Origin: Pseudomonas viridiflava
GTDB lineage: Bacteria > Pseudomonadota > Gammaproteobacteria > Pseudomonadales > Pseudomonadaceae
Direction: 5' to 3'
DNA: 64,000 nucleotides
Assembly: GCF_900573885.1 (NCBI RefSeq)
Contig: NZ_UPSE01000283.1
Span: 1-64,000, forward strand
The notes below the pieces were generated by a model, which was not told the DNA's origin, did no database searches, and saw only the letters and a list, made by a program, of their open reading frames with translations. Shown in pieces: positions 53,383-63,083 of the stretch. Numbering within the stretch: position 1 is the stretch's first letter; every line of letters begins with the position of its first letter. Made by a program: the position numbers and the translations under genes.

Positions 53383-54741
53383 ATGCAAGACACCAAACCG
53401 ACTCGCGTGCGTTACCTGATTCTGCTGATGCTGTTTCTGGTCACCACCATCAACTACGCCGACCGCGCGACCATTTCCATCGCCGGTTCAAGCTTGCAGA
53501 AAGACCTCGGCATTGATGCCGTAACCCTCGGTTATATCTTCTCCGCCTTTGGCTGGGCATACGTGCTCGGGCAAATTCCGGGCGGCTGGTTGCTCGACCG
53601 TTTCGGCTCGAAAAAAGTGTATGCCGCCGGCATTTTCATCTGGTCGCTGTTCACCTTGTTGCAAGGCTTCGTCGGCGGTTTGCCGGTAGCCTGGGCCGTG
53701 ACCACGCTGTTTGTGCTGCGCTTTATGGTCGGCTTTGCCGAAGCGCCTTCGTTCCCCGGTAACGCGCGCATTGTCGCGGCCTGGTTTCCCACCGCAGAGC
53801 GCGGTACGGCCTCGGCCATTTTCAACTCGGCGCAATACTTCGCCACCGCGCTGTTCGCCCCGATCATGGGCTGGATCGTGCACGCCATGGGCTGGGAGCA
53901 CGTGTTCGTGGTCATGGGCGTGCTGGGCATCATCTTCTCCGGCATCTGGATGAAGACCATCTACAACCCCAAGGAACACCCGCGCATCAACCAGGCGGAA
54001 ATCGATCACATCGAAAGCAACGGCGGCCTGGTCGACATGGACCAGACGCGCCAGAGCGACGGCCCGCGCTGGGACTATATTCGCCAGTTGCTGACCAACC
54101 GCATGCTGCTCGGCGTGTACCTGAGCCAGTACTGCATCAACGCCATCACCTACTTCTTCCTCACCTGGTTCCCGGTGTATCTGGTGCAGGAACGCGGCAT
54201 GACCATTCTCAAAGCCGGCTTTATCGCCAGCTTGCCAGCCATCTGCGGCTTTATCGGCGGTGTGCTCGGCGGTCTCATCTCCGACTACCTGCTGCGCAAA
54301 GGCCATTCGCTGACCTTCGCACGCAAACTGCCGATCGTCTGCGGCCTGACGTTGTCGACCACCATGGTGTTCTGCAACTACGTGTCGGCAGACTGGATGG
54401 TGGTCGGCTTCATGACCCTGGCGTTCTTCGGCAAAGGCATCGGCGCGCTGGGCTGGGCGGTGGTGGCAGACACCTCGCCAAAACAGATCGCCGGCTTGTC
54501 GGGAGGCCTGTTCAATACCTTTGGCAACATCGCCTCGATCACCACGCCAATCGTCATCGGCTACATCATTGCCGCCACCGGTTCGTTCAAATGGGCGCTG
54601 GTATTCGTGGGCGCCAATGCCGTGCTGGCGGTATTCAGCTATCTGGTTATCGTCGGCAAGATTCAACGCGTCGAACTGAAAGAGCCGCCCACCAGCGGCG
54701 GCGTTCAGCGTAGCGACGAACTCACACCAGCCCACTCCTGA
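53383..54741 (+). CDS. gudP: Glucarate/galactarate MFS transporter (GudP/GarP-like)
   Basis: Inner-membrane proton-coupled carrier of the anion:cation symporter branch of the MFS, 452 residues with about twelve membrane segments. RVRYLILLMLFLVTTINYAD begins the first helix, LGYIFSAFGWAYVLGQIPGG is the second with motif A (GWLLDRFGSKK) after it, and FAEAPSFPGNARIVAAWFPT is a branch signature. ATG 53383 follows GGGAG. It lies between gudD and garD, so aldarates are the expected cargo. Confidence 0.92.
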   Translation: MQDTKPTRVRYLILLMLFLVTTINYADRATISIAGSSLQKDLGIDAVTLGYIFSAFGWAYVLGQIPGGWLLDRFGSKKVYAAGIFIWSLFTLLQGFVGGLPVAWAVTTLFVLRFMVGFAEAPSFPGNARIVAAWFPTAERGTASAIFNSAQYFATALFAPIMGWIVHAMGWEHVFVVMGVLGIIFSGIWMKTIYNPKEHPRINQAEIDHIESNGGLVDMDQTRQSDGPRWDYIRQLLTNRMLLGVYLSQYCINAITYFFLTWFPVYLVQERGMTILKAGFIASLPAICGFIGGVLGGLISDYLLRKGHSLTFARKLPIVCGLTLSTTMVFCNYVSADWMVVGFMTLAFFGKGIGALGWAVVADTSPKQIAGLSGGLFNTFGNIASITTPIVIGYIIAATGSFKWALVFVGANAVLAVFSYLVIVGKIQRVELKEPPTSGGVQRSDELTPAHS

Positions 54742-54753
54742 GGAGCGAGTGTC

Positions 54754-56307
54754 ATGCAGTTGATTGAACATTCCGACTCGCCGCGCTACATCCGTCTGCA
54801 CGAACTGGATAACGTGGTGATTGTGGTCAACGACCAAGGGGTGCCGGCTGGCACCACCTTCGCCGATGGCCTGACCACCCTCGAGCGCGTGCCGCAAAGC
54901 CATAAGATCACCCTCGAAGATATTCCCGAAGGCGGGCGCATCATTCGCTACGGGCAAACCATCGGTTACGCCTTGAAGCCGATTCCCCGTGGCAGCTGGG
55001 TACAGGAAGACCAACTGCGCATGCCCACCGCGCCGCCGCTGGACAGCTTGCCGCTGTCCACCGAAGTGCCCGCGCAGGCAGCGCCACTTGAGGGCTACAC
55101 CTTCGAGGGCTACCGCAACGCCGATGGCACCGTGGGCACGCGCAATATTCTGGGCATCACCACCACCGTGCAGTGCGTGACCGGCGTGCTCGACCATGCG
55201 GTGAAACGCATCAAGGACGAGCTGCTGCCCAAGTACCCGAACGTCGACGACGTGGTGGCGCTGACCCACAGCTACGGCTGCGGCGTGGCCATTACCGCCA
55301 CCGACGCGTACATCCCGATTCGCACCGTGCGCAATCTGGCGCGCAACCCAAACCTGGGCGGCGAAGCGCTGGTCATCAGCCTGGGCTGTGAAAAGTTGCA
55401 AGCCGGGCAGGTGATGCAGGAAAACGACCCGTCGGTAGACCTCAGCGAACCCTGGCTGTACCGCCTGCAGGACTCCAGCCACGGCTTTACCGAAATGATC
55501 GAACAGATCATGGACCTGGCCGAAGTGCGCCTGAAAAAGCTCGACCAGCGCCGCCGCGAAACCGTGCCGGCCTCCGAGCTGATTCTGGGCATGCAATGCG
55601 GCGGCAGTGACGCTTTTTCCGGCATCACCGCCAACCCGGCCCTGGGCTACGCCAGCGACCTGTTGCTGCGTGCCGGCGCCACGGTGATGTTCTCGGAAGT
55701 CACCGAAGTGCGCGACGCCATCTACCTGCTCACCTCCCGCGCGCAAAGCAAAGAAGTGGCGCAAGAACTGGTGCGCGAAATGGACTGGTACGACCGTTAC
55801 CTGGCCAAAGGCGAAGCCGACCGCAGCGCCAACACCACGCCGGGCAACAAGAAAGGCGGGCTGTCCAACATCGTTGAGAAGTCGCTGGGCTCCATCGTCA
55901 AATCTGGCAACAGCGCCATCAACGGCGTGCTCGGCCCGGGCGAACGCTTCGACAAAAAAGGCCTGATCTTCTGCGCCACGCCGGCCAGTGACTTCGTCTG
56001 CGGCACGCTGCAGCTGGCCGCCGGCATGAACCTGCACGTGTTCACCACCGGCCGCGGCACGCCGTACGGCCTGGCCATGGCGCCAGTAGTCAAGGTATCG
56101 ACCCGCACCGAGCTGGCCCAGCGCTGGCCCGACCTCATCGACATCGACGCCGGCCGCATCGCCACGGGCCGTGCCAGTATCGAAGAACTGGGTTGGGAGC
56201 TCTTCCACTACTACCTGGATGTCGCCAGCGGCAAGAAAAAAACCTGGGCCGAGCAGCACAAACTGCACAACGACATTACCCTGTTCAACCCGGCGCCGAT
56301 TACTTGA
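54754..56307 (+). CDS. garD: Galactarate dehydratase
   Basis: UxaA/GarD-family iron-dependent dehydratase of 517 residues that turns galactarate (meso-galactarate) into 5-keto-4-deoxy-D-glucarate. The N-terminal SAF-like domain is residues 1-95 ([20 protein letters not shown]), the second domain begins near [20 protein letters not shown] at 110, [11 protein letters not shown] at 167 and [11 protein letters not shown] near 209 are conserved, and [20 protein letters not shown] near 277 is a family signature. ATG 54754 follows GAGGAGCG. GudD and GarD products meet at KdgD. Confidence 0.94.
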   Translation: MQLIEHSDSPRYIRLHELDNVVIVVNDQGVPAGTTFADGLTTLERVPQSHKITLEDIPEGGRIIRYGQTIGYALKPIPRGSWVQEDQLRMPTAPPLDSLPLSTEVPAQAAPLEGYTFEGYRNADGTVGTRNILGITTTVQCVTGVLDHAVKRIKDELLPKYPNVDDVVALTHSYGCGVAITATDAYIPIRTVRNLARNPNLGGEALVISLGCEKLQAGQVMQENDPSVDLSEPWLYRLQDSSHGFTEMIEQIMDLAEVRLKKLDQRRRETVPASELILGMQCGGSDAFSGITANPALGYASDLLLRAGATVMFSEVTEVRDAIYLLTSRAQSKEVAQELVREMDWYDRYLAKGEADRSANTTPGNKKGGLSNIVEKSLGSIVKSGNSAINGVLGPGERFDKKGLIFCATPASDFVCGTLQLAAGMNLHVFTTGRGTPYGLAMAPVVKVSTRTELAQRWPDLIDIDAGRIATGRASIEELGWELFHYYLDVASGKKKTWAEQHKLHNDITLFNPAPIT

Positions 56308-56363
56308 GAGCCGGTTCGCTTTAAAAGCGAATCCCTGCAAACGAAGAATTGCCAGGAGCACGC

Positions 56364-57302
56364 ATGACCACCCAAAAGGTTCTCCAGGTCGGCCCGCTGA
56401 CCGAGCGTTTCCAGCACAACCTCGCCGAGCGTTTCGACGTGACCGCGCTGTGGCAACAACCCGACCCCAAGGCGTTTCTGCACAGCCACGGCGCCGATTT
56501 CGAACTGCTCGCCACTTCGGCCCGCTTCGGCTGCTCCGCTGAGCAACTCGCGGCCTTGCCCAACCTGAAAGCCATCTGCAGTTTCGGCGTCGGTTACGAC
56601 TCGATTGCCGTAGACGCCGCCCGCGACCGTGGCATCGCCATCAGCACCACGCCCGATGTGCTCAACGATTGCGTGGCCGATTTGGCCATGGGCCTGATGA
56701 TCGACACCTCGCGCAAGCTCGCCGCGTCCGAACGCTTCTTGCGCGCCGGCGGTTGGCTGAAGGGCAACTTCCCCTTGGCCCGTCGGGTGAGCGGCAAGCG
56801 CCTGGGCATTGTCGGCTTGGGCCGCATTGGCCAAGTGGTGGTCAAGCGCGCCAGCGGGTTCGACATGGAGGTGCGCTACCACAACCGCTCGCCACTCAAA
56901 GACAGCCCCTACACCTACGAAGCCAGCCTGGTGGAGTTGGCGCGCTGGGCCGACTTTCTAGTGCTCACCTGCGTAGGCGGGGCGGCGACGCACCATATCG
57001 TCAACGCGCAGGTGCTCGAGGCGTTAGGGCCGAAAGGCATCGTTATCAACGTCGCCCGCGGTTCGGTGATCGACGAGCAGGCGCTGGTGACGGCGTTGCA
57101 AAACGGCACGCTGGGCGGGGCAGGGCTGGACGTGTTCGAAGCCGAGCCGAAGGTGCCGGCGGCGTTGCTGGAGATGGATAACGTCATGTTGCTGCCCCAT
57201 GTTGGCAGCGCCACCGAAGAAACCCGTTTGCAGATGGAAGAGTTGGTGCTGGCCAACTTGCAGGCCTTTGCTGAGCGCGGCGAGTTGCTGACGCCGCTGT
57301 GA
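56364..57302 (+). CDS. D-isomer-specific 2-hydroxyacid dehydrogenase (glyoxylate/hydroxypyruvate reductase type)
   Basis: NAD(P)-dependent reductase of 312 residues. The cofactor loop is LGIVGLGRIGQVVVKRA near residue 145; the catalytic Arg is in NVARGSVIDEQALV near 230, Glu in GLDVFEAEP near 257 and His in LLPHVGSATEE near 277. ATG 56364 follows CAGGAGCACGC. It is the last gene of the hexarate operon; its role in aldarate breakdown is not obvious, and it could reduce a side product such as a 2-keto acid or hydroxypyruvate. A terminator follows at 57381. Confidence 0.9.
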   Translation: MTTQKVLQVGPLTERFQHNLAERFDVTALWQQPDPKAFLHSHGADFELLATSARFGCSAEQLAALPNLKAICSFGVGYDSIAVDAARDRGIAISTTPDVLNDCVADLAMGLMIDTSRKLAASERFLRAGGWLKGNFPLARRVSGKRLGIVGLGRIGQVVVKRASGFDMEVRYHNRSPLKDSPYTYEASLVELARWADFLVLTCVGGAATHHIVNAQVLEALGPKGIVINVARGSVIDEQALVTALQNGTLGGAGLDVFEAEPKVPAALLEMDNVMLLPHVGSATEETRLQMEELVLANLQAFAERGELLTPL

Positions 57303-57380
57303 TGTTCGCGGGTTCGCCCGCCAACCGCGCCCCCGTCACAAGCGAGGGTGCGTCTTCAATAGAGTTGTCCGCTTCACCCC

Positions 57381-57406
57381 AGGTGCGCCACGAGCGCACC
57401 TTTTTT
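57381..57406 (+). terminator. Terminator of the hexarate operon
   Basis: AGGTGCGC, loop CACGA, GCGCACCTTTTTT. Confidence 0.88.
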
Positions 57407-57418
57407 ATGGCCGGGCGA

Positions 57419-58189
57419 TTAGTCGAAGCGGTAGATATCCATGCCCAGCGCGCCAAGGGTGAACCCCTGATGCGCAACGCTGAACGCACCGCCGGCGCCG
57501 CGGGCGAAATACAGCGGCAGCAAGTGCTCATCGCGCGGGTGACTGCGCACCGCAAACGGCGCCTGGCTGCGGTAATCCAGTAGCGCCGCTTCGTCATCAG
57601 CGGCGAGGTGCTCCACCATCCAGTCACGGAACGCCTTGGCCCACGGCTCGATTACCTCCGGCCCTGCGCGCCAATTCAGTTCGCCCAGATTGTGGGTGAT
57701 GCTGCCAGAACCGATCAGCAACACCCCTTGCTCGCGCAGGGCCGCCAGCGCGCTTCCGACGCGGTGCTGAAACGCCGGGCCGAGGCGGGTAGGGATGGAT
57801 ACCTGCGCCACCGGAATATCGGCATGGGGGTACATCAACCGCAGCGGCACCCACACGCCGTGGTCGAGCGCGCGAGTGGCATCCAGCTGGGCCGGCAAGT
57901 CGGCTGCCAGCAATAAATTCAGCGCGGCTTCGGCGATATCCGGCGCGCCGGGCGCCGGGTACTGCACGGCATACAGCTCGGGCGGGAAGCCGCCGAAGTC
58001 ATGCCAGGTGTCCGGTTGCGGATTGCTGTTAACCAGCAACTGATTGGTTTCCCAATGGGCCGACACCACCAGAATCGCCTTTGGGCGCGGCAACTCGGCA
58101 GCCAGCTTCGCCAACGCCGGGCCGCTGGCACCGGGCTCCAGCGCGAGCATGGGTGAGCCGTGGGAAATAAACAGACTGGGCAACGGCAT
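57419..58189 (-). CDS. LigB-superfamily extradiol dioxygenase (4,5-DOPA dioxygenase type)
   Basis: Zinc/iron-dependent ring-opening dioxygenase family member, 257 residues. Metal-site residues are in [15 protein letters not shown] near residue 7 (His), VSAHWETNQ near 48 (His) and [12 protein letters not shown] near 168 (His). The family is often annotated YgiD-like. ATG 58189 ([13 protein letters not shown]) with GAGGAT ten bases before it is preferred over upstream starts. It diverges from tpm with about 100 bases between. The substrate is not known. Confidence 0.87.
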   Translation of the reverse strand: MPLPSLFISHGSPMLALEPGASGPALAKLAAELPRPKAILVVSAHWETNQLLVNSNPQPDTWHDFGGFPPELYAVQYPAPGAPDIAEAALNLLLAADLPAQLDATRALDHGVWVPLRLMYPHADIPVAQVSIPTRLGPAFQHRVGSALAALREQGVLLIGSGSITHNLGELNWRAGPEVIEPWAKAFRDWMVEHLAADDEAALLDYRSQAPFAVRSHPRDEHLLPLYFARGAGGAFSVAHQGFTLGALGMDIYRFD

Positions 58190-58288
58190 GGCGAGATCCT
58201 CGATAAACATGGGCGCATCTTCGAGCTTGGATCTATCGAAAACCAGTATAAAATTTCGAGCACTTTGATCGAAAAAGCGAGGCAATTC

Positions 58289-58948
58289 ATGCAGCCCGAC
58301 TTCTGGCTACGACGCTGGCAAAACAACCAGATCGGCTTCCACGCCGCCACCGCCAACCCGTACCTGCAGCAGTACTGGCCGCAACTGAACGTAGCGGCTG
58401 GCGCGCAGGTACTGGTGCCGCTGTGTGGCAAAAGCCTGGACCTGATGTGGCTGGCGGGGCAGGGCTTGCGGGTGCTTGGCGTGGAGTTGATCGAGCAGGC
58501 GGTGCAAGACTTCTTCAGCGAGCAGCAGCTGCAACCGCAGGTGCGCGAGCAGGGCGCGTTTCGCATCTACCAGGCCGGGAATGTAGAGCTGTGGTGCGGC
58601 GACATCTTCGCCCTGACCGCCGACGACGTGCGCGACTGCACCGCCCTCTACGACCGCGCCGCGCTTATCGCCTTTCCGCCGGCCATGCGCGAAACCTATG
58701 CGCGGCACCTGACCCGCATCGTGCCGAGTGGCTGCCAAGGGCTGCTTGTTAGCCTCGACTACGAACAAAGCCAAATGGACGGACCGCCATTTTCGGTGCC
58801 GGATGAAGACGTGCAGAACCTGCTCGGCGATTGGCAGCCGCAGCTGCTGCACATCGAAAACGGCTTGCAGGCCGAAGAGAACTGGAAATTTTTGCAGCGC
58901 GGGTTAAGTCGGATGGATGAGCGGGTTTATCGGTTGCGGCATCGCTAA
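58289..58948 (+). CDS. tpm: Thiopurine S-methyltransferase
   Basis: S-adenosylmethionine-dependent methyltransferase of 219 residues that in pseudomonads gives tolerance to tellurite/selenite by methylation. [20 protein letters not shown] is the TPMT N-terminal signature, [19 protein letters not shown] near residue 41 is the SAM loop, and [20 protein letters not shown] near 115 is typical. ATG 58289 is preceded by GCGAGG. The gene stands alone, followed by a REP element. Confidence 0.93.
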   Translation: MQPDFWLRRWQNNQIGFHAATANPYLQQYWPQLNVAAGAQVLVPLCGKSLDLMWLAGQGLRVLGVELIEQAVQDFFSEQQLQPQVREQGAFRIYQAGNVELWCGDIFALTADDVRDCTALYDRAALIAFPPAMRETYARHLTRIVPSGCQGLLVSLDYEQSQMDGPPFSVPDEDVQNLLGDWQPQLLHIENGLQAEENWKFLQRGLSRMDERVYRLRHR

Positions 58949-58950
58949 GA

Positions 58951-59030
58951 GCATCGCGGCTAATCGGAATGCCGCCCAGCCGCTCCCACAGGCGTACTTT
59001 TACTGTGGGAGCGGCTTTAGCCGCGATGCT
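58951..59030. repeat. REP inverted pair with an interrupted left arm
   Basis: The right arm CTGTGGGAGCGGCTTTAGCC and GCGATGC is normal. The left arm GCATCGCGGCTAA is broken by TCGGAATGCCGCCCAG (16 bases) before CCGCTCCCACAG resumes, unlike the intact copy at 11611. Confidence 0.8.
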
Positions 59031-59050
59031 TTTGGTTTTAGTAACACCCA

Positions 59051-59081
59051 TAAAAAAGCCCCAGCGTTTGCTGAGGCTTTG
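59051..59081 (-). terminator. Terminator of tRNA-Asn
   Basis: On the minus strand AAAGCCTCAGC, loop AAAC, GCTGGGGCTTTTTT, a few bases after the tRNA end. Confidence 0.85.
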
Positions 59082-59085
59082 AATG

Positions 59086-59161
59086 TGGCTCCACGACCTG
59101 GACTCGAACCAGGGACCCAATGATTAACAGTCATTTGCTCTACCAACTGAGCTATCGCGGA
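59086..59161 (-). tRNA. tRNA-Asn (anticodon GTT)
   Basis: A 76-base cloverleaf on the minus strand: acceptor TCCGCGA pairs with TCGTGGA, anticodon stem ATGAC/CATT around TGTTAAT with anticodon GTT, T-arm GGTTCGAGTCC and encoded CCA. Confidence 0.95.
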
Positions 59162-59243
59162 ACAGCTGCCTTGCGGCAACGGTGCGTATCCTACTGATTC
59201 AAAAAGGGAAGTCAAGCCTGCACAAGCTTCCCTTGGTGGTTTT

Positions 59244-60440
59244 TCAGAGGACGGCGGCGATGGCCTGGGTCACGGCGTTGAGGTTGCTTTTGTTCAGCGC
59301 GGCCACGCAAATGCGGCCGGTGCTGACGGCGTAAATGCCGAATTCGCTTTTCAGGCGTTCAACCTGGTCGGCGGTGAGGCCGGAGTAGCTGAACATGCCG
59401 CGTTGCTGTGCCACGAAGCTGAAGTCGCGCTTGGCGCCCAGGGCGGCCAGTTGCTCAACCATGGCCACGCGCATGTCGCGAATACGGCTGCGCATTTCGC
59501 CCAGTTCTTCTTCCCACAACGCGCGCAGCTCCGGGCTGTTGAGCACGGAAGCGACCACGGTGGCGCCGTGGGTTGGCGGGTTGGAGTAGTTGGTGCGGAT
59601 CACACGCTTAACCTGCGACAGCACCTTGGCGGCTTGCTCTTTCGACTCGGTAACGATCGACAACGCGCCTACACGCTCGCCGTACAGCGAGAATGATTTG
59701 GAGAACGAGCTTGAAACGAAGAAGGTCAGCCCCGATTTAGCAAACAGGCGAACGGCGGCGGCGTCTTCTTCAATGCCATCGCCGAAACCCTGATAGGCGA
59801 TGTCGAGGAACGGCACGTGCTCGCGCTCTTTCAACACCTCGAGAATGTTCAGCCAATCGTCAGTGCCCAGGTCAACACCGGTCGGGTTGTGGCAGCAGGC
59901 GTGCAGCACCACCACGGAACGGGCGGGCAGAGCCTTGAGGTCTTCGAGCAGACCGGCACGGTTCACGCCATGGGTGCTGGCGTCGTAGTAGCGGTAGTTC
60001 TGTACCGGGAAGCCAGCGGACTCGAACAGTGCGCGGTGGTTTTCCCAGCTCGGGTCGCTGATGGCAACCACGGCGTCTGGCAGCAGACGCTTGATGAAGT
60101 CCGCGCCGATTTTCAGCGCACCGGTACCGCCCAGTGCTTGAGTGGTGACCACACGGCCTTCGGCGAGCAGCGCCGAGTCGGCGCCGAAAATCAGGGTTTG
60201 CACGGCCTGGTCGTAGGCAGCGATGCCTTCGATCGGCAGGTAGCCACGCGGTGCGTGTGCCGCAATACGCGCCTGTTCAGCCTGGGCCACGGCGCGCAAC
60301 AACGGAATGCGGCCCTCTTCGTTGCAGTACACACCCACGCCAAGGTTTACCTTGGTGGTGCGGGTGTCGGCGTTGAATGCTTCATTGAGACCAAGGATAG
60401 GGTCACGCGGAGCCATTTCGACGGCAGAGAACAAACTCAT
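59244..60440 (-). CDS. Aromatic amino acid aminotransferase (TyrB/AspC family)
   Basis: PLP-dependent class I aminotransferase of 398 residues, standard length, that exchanges the amino group between tyrosine or phenylalanine (or aspartate) and 2-oxoglutarate. Features are KVNLGVGVYCNEEGRIPLL near residue 30, HACCHNPTGVDLG near 189, and the PLP Lys in SSSFSKSFSLYGERVG near 246; the substrate-carboxylate Arg is in the C-terminal ISTGRICVAALN-like region. Start MSLFSAVEMAPRDPILGLNE. It diverges from uvrB, as in P. aeruginosa where I remember the same pair. Confidence 0.94.
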   Translation of the reverse strand: MSLFSAVEMAPRDPILGLNEAFNADTRTTKVNLGVGVYCNEEGRIPLLRAVAQAEQARIAAHAPRGYLPIEGIAAYDQAVQTLIFGADSALLAEGRVVTTQALGGTGALKIGADFIKRLLPDAVVAISDPSWENHRALFESAGFPVQNYRYYDASTHGVNRAGLLEDLKALPARSVVVLHACCHNPTGVDLGTDDWLNILEVLKEREHVPFLDIAYQGFGDGIEEDAAAVRLFAKSGLTFFVSSSFSKSFSLYGERVGALSIVTESKEQAAKVLSQVKRVIRTNYSNPPTHGATVVASVLNSPELRALWEEELGEMRSRIRDMRVAMVEQLAALGAKRDFSFVAQQRGMFSYSGLTADQVERLKSEFGIYAVSTGRICVAALNKSNLNAVTQAIAAVL

Positions 60441-60615
60441 GATGCGGGAGCTCGAAGAAGAGGGTGGTAAACCAAAACAACCCCGGTGTTAGGGGTTGCG
60501 CAAGTGGGCCGCTAGTATAGCGACCAAGGTTGCGTGGGGCGATAACGTCGCACGCATTTCGCCAGGTATGACGTAGGGTTTTTCGCTGCGTCACAGCCTT
60601 TTGTCGAGGTAGGTA

Positions 60616-62631
60616 ATGTCGCAGTTTCAGTTAGTGACCCGTTTTCAACCGGCTGGCGATCAGCCAGAAGCGATTCGACAAATGGTGGAAGGCCTGGAAG
60701 CCGGGCTCTCCCATCAAACGCTGCTGGGCGTAACGGGCTCCGGCAAGACCTTCAGCATCGCCAACGTCATTGCCCAGGTGCAGCGCCCAACACTGGTGCT
60801 GGCGCCGAATAAAACCCTGGCCGCGCAGTTGTACGGCGAATTCAAGAGCTTCTTCCCGAACAACTCGGTCGAATACTTCGTCTCGTACTACGACTACTAC
60901 CAGCCCGAGGCGTACGTACCGTCTTCCGACACCTTTATCGAGAAAGACGCCTCGATCAACGACCACATCGAGCAGATGCGCCTGTCCGCCACCAAAGCGC
61001 TGCTGGAGCGCTCGGACGCCATCATCGTCACCACCGTGTCGTGCATTTATGGCCTGGGCGATCCGCAGTCGTACCTGAAAATGGTCCTGCACCTGGACCG
61101 TGGCGACCGCATGGATCAGCGCGAGCTGCTGCGCCGTCTGGCCGACCTGCAGTACACGCGCAACGACATCGACTTCGCCCGCGCCACTTTTCGTGTGCGC
61201 GGCGATGTGATCGACATCTTCCCGGCCGAGTCGGACCTGGAAGCCATTCGCGTCGAGCTGTTCGACGAAGAAATCGAAAACATTGCCTCGTTCGACCCGC
61301 TCACCGGCGAGGTGCTGCGCAAGTTGCCGCGTTACACCCTGTACCCGAAAAGCCACTACGTCACGCCACGGGAAAACCTGCTGAGCGCCGTGGAAAACAT
61401 CAAGGTCGAGCTCAAAGAGCGGCTCGACTATCTGCGCGCCAACAACAAACTGGTGGAAGCGCAGCGCCTGGAACAGCGCACCCGCTTTGATATCGAAATG
61501 ATCATCGAACTGGGCTACTGCAACGGCATCGAAAACTACTCGCGCTATCTGTCCGGTCGCGGCTCAGGCGAGGCGCCGCCGACCCTGTTCGACTACCTGC
61601 CGGCCAACGCCTTGCTGGTGATCGACGAGTCCCACGTCAGCGTGCCGCAGGTGGGCGCCATGTACAAAGGCGACCGCTCGCGCAAGGAAACCCTGGTCGA
61701 ATACGGCTTCCGCCTGCCGTCAGCGCTGGACAACCGACCGATGCGCTTTGACGAGTGGGAAACCATCAGCCCGCAAACCATCTTTGTTTCCGCTACGCCT
61801 GGCCCGTATGAGGCCGAACACGCCGGCCGCGTGATCGAGCAGGTAGTGCGCCCGACTGGCCTGGTCGACCCGCAAATTGAAGTGCGCCCGGCCACCACCC
61901 AAGTGGACGACCTGCTCTCGGAAATCAAAAAACGCAGCGCCATCGACGAGCGCGTACTGGTCACCACCCTGACCAAACGCATGGCCGAAGACCTCACCGA
62001 CTACCTCTCCGACCACGGCGTGCGGGTGCGTTACCTGCACTCGGACATCGACACCGTCGAGCGCGTGGAAATCATCCGCGACCTTCGCATTGGCGCCTTC
62101 GACGTGCTGGTGGGCATCAACCTGCTGCGCGAAGGGTTGGACATGCCCGAGGTGTCGCTGGTGGCGATTCTGGATGCCGACAAAGAAGGCTTCCTGCGCT
62201 CCGAACGCTCTTTGATCCAGACCATCGGCCGCGCCGCCCGTAACCTCAACGGCCGCGCCATTCTGTACGCCGACCGCATGACCGGCTCCATGGAACGCGC
62301 CATTGGCGAAACCGAACGGCGCCGGGACAAGCAGATCGCCTTCAACCTGGCCAATGGCATCACCCCGAAGGGCGTGAAGAAGGACGTTCAAGACATCCTC
62401 GAAGGCGCCGTGGTGCCAGGTTCGCGCAGCAACAAACGCAAAGGCATGGCCAAAGCGGCCGAAGAAAGCGCGCGCTACGAAGCCGAACTGCGCTCGCCGA
62501 GTGAGATCAACAAACGCATTCGTCAGCTGGAAGAGAAGATGTACCAACTGGCACGGGATCTGGAATTCGAAGCGGCAGCGCAGATGCGCGACGAGATACA
62601 GAAATTGCGGGATCGGTTGTTGAAGGTGTAG
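60616..62631 (+). CDS. uvrB: Excinuclease ABC subunit B
   Basis: DNA-damage verifying helicase of nucleotide excision repair, 671 residues. Walker A is [15 protein letters not shown] near residue 38, the damage-probing beta-hairpin is [17 protein letters not shown] near 92, DESHVSVPQ near 340 is the Walker B-type box, [14 protein letters not shown] and [20 protein letters not shown] belong to helicase domain 2, and the UVR domain that contacts UvrC is [20 protein letters not shown] near 635. The gene is a one-gene unit; a tandem repeat array follows. Confidence 0.98.
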   Translation: MSQFQLVTRFQPAGDQPEAIRQMVEGLEAGLSHQTLLGVTGSGKTFSIANVIAQVQRPTLVLAPNKTLAAQLYGEFKSFFPNNSVEYFVSYYDYYQPEAYVPSSDTFIEKDASINDHIEQMRLSATKALLERSDAIIVTTVSCIYGLGDPQSYLKMVLHLDRGDRMDQRELLRRLADLQYTRNDIDFARATFRVRGDVIDIFPAESDLEAIRVELFDEEIENIASFDPLTGEVLRKLPRYTLYPKSHYVTPRENLLSAVENIKVELKERLDYLRANNKLVEAQRLEQRTRFDIEMIIELGYCNGIENYSRYLSGRGSGEAPPTLFDYLPANALLVIDESHVSVPQVGAMYKGDRSRKETLVEYGFRLPSALDNRPMRFDEWETISPQTIFVSATPGPYEAEHAGRVIEQVVRPTGLVDPQIEVRPATTQVDDLLSEIKKRSAIDERVLVTTLTKRMAEDLTDYLSDHGVRVRYLHSDIDTVERVEIIRDLRIGAFDVLVGINLLREGLDMPEVSLVAILDADKEGFLRSERSLIQTIGRAARNLNGRAILYADRMTGSMERAIGETERRRDKQIAFNLANGITPKGVKKDVQDILEGAVVPGSRSNKRKGMAKAAEESARYEAELRSPSEINKRIRQLEEKMYQLARDLEFEAAAQMRDEIQKLRDRLLKV

Positions 62632-62652
62632 CGCGAAGGCTCGCGCGGTTGG

Positions 62653-63071
62653 CTCCCTCGCCCCTCCGGGGAGAGGGTTGGGGAGAGGGGCAGGCCCAAC
62701 GCAGTTGTCGAGATCAGCGTTAGCCCCGGCCCTCTCCCCCAGCCCCTCTCCCGCACGCGGGAGAGGGGCGCGGAGCGGTGTAACTTGATGGATCCGCAAT
62801 AAACTCCCTCGCCCCTCCGGGGAGAGGGCTGGGGTGAGGGGCAGGCCCAGCGCAGTTGCCGAGGATCAGCGTTAGCCCCGGCCCTCTCCCCCAGCCCCTC
62901 TCCCGCACGCGGGAGAGGGGAGCGGGGCGGTGTGACCTGTTGGATCCGCAATAAACTCCCTCGCCCCTTCGGGAAGAGGGTTGGGGTGAGGGGCAGGCCC
63001 AGCGCAGTTGCCTAGCATCAGAGTTTGACCCGGCCCTCACCCCAGCCCCTCTCCCGCACGCGGGAGAGGGG
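62653..63071. repeat. Triplicated ~151-bp repeat after uvrB
   Basis: Three copies begin CTCCCTCGCCCC at 62653, 62804 and 62956 (periods 151 and 152). Each has CCTCGCCCCTCCGGGGAGAG near its start and CCCTCTCCCGCACGCGGGAG near its end, so each copy contains opposed GC-rich hairpin arms. Copies differ by a few bases. The array lies between convergent genes. Confidence 0.92.
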
Positions 63072-63083
63072 AGCCGATCGGCG

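Noticed and set aside
53488..56361. Long minus-strand open frame (957 codons) opposite gudP and garD
   Set aside because: Composition is His/Gln/Val/Ala-rich, as expected from the reverse of high-GC coding DNA, and it has no family motif; the plus-strand genes are clearly real.
62653..63071. Possible CRISPR array after uvrB
   Set aside because: Only three units, each about 151 bases with internal palindromes and no unique spacers; this is a tandem intergenic repeat. Open frames there (for example PLPRAGEGLGERAG) are by-products of the repeat.
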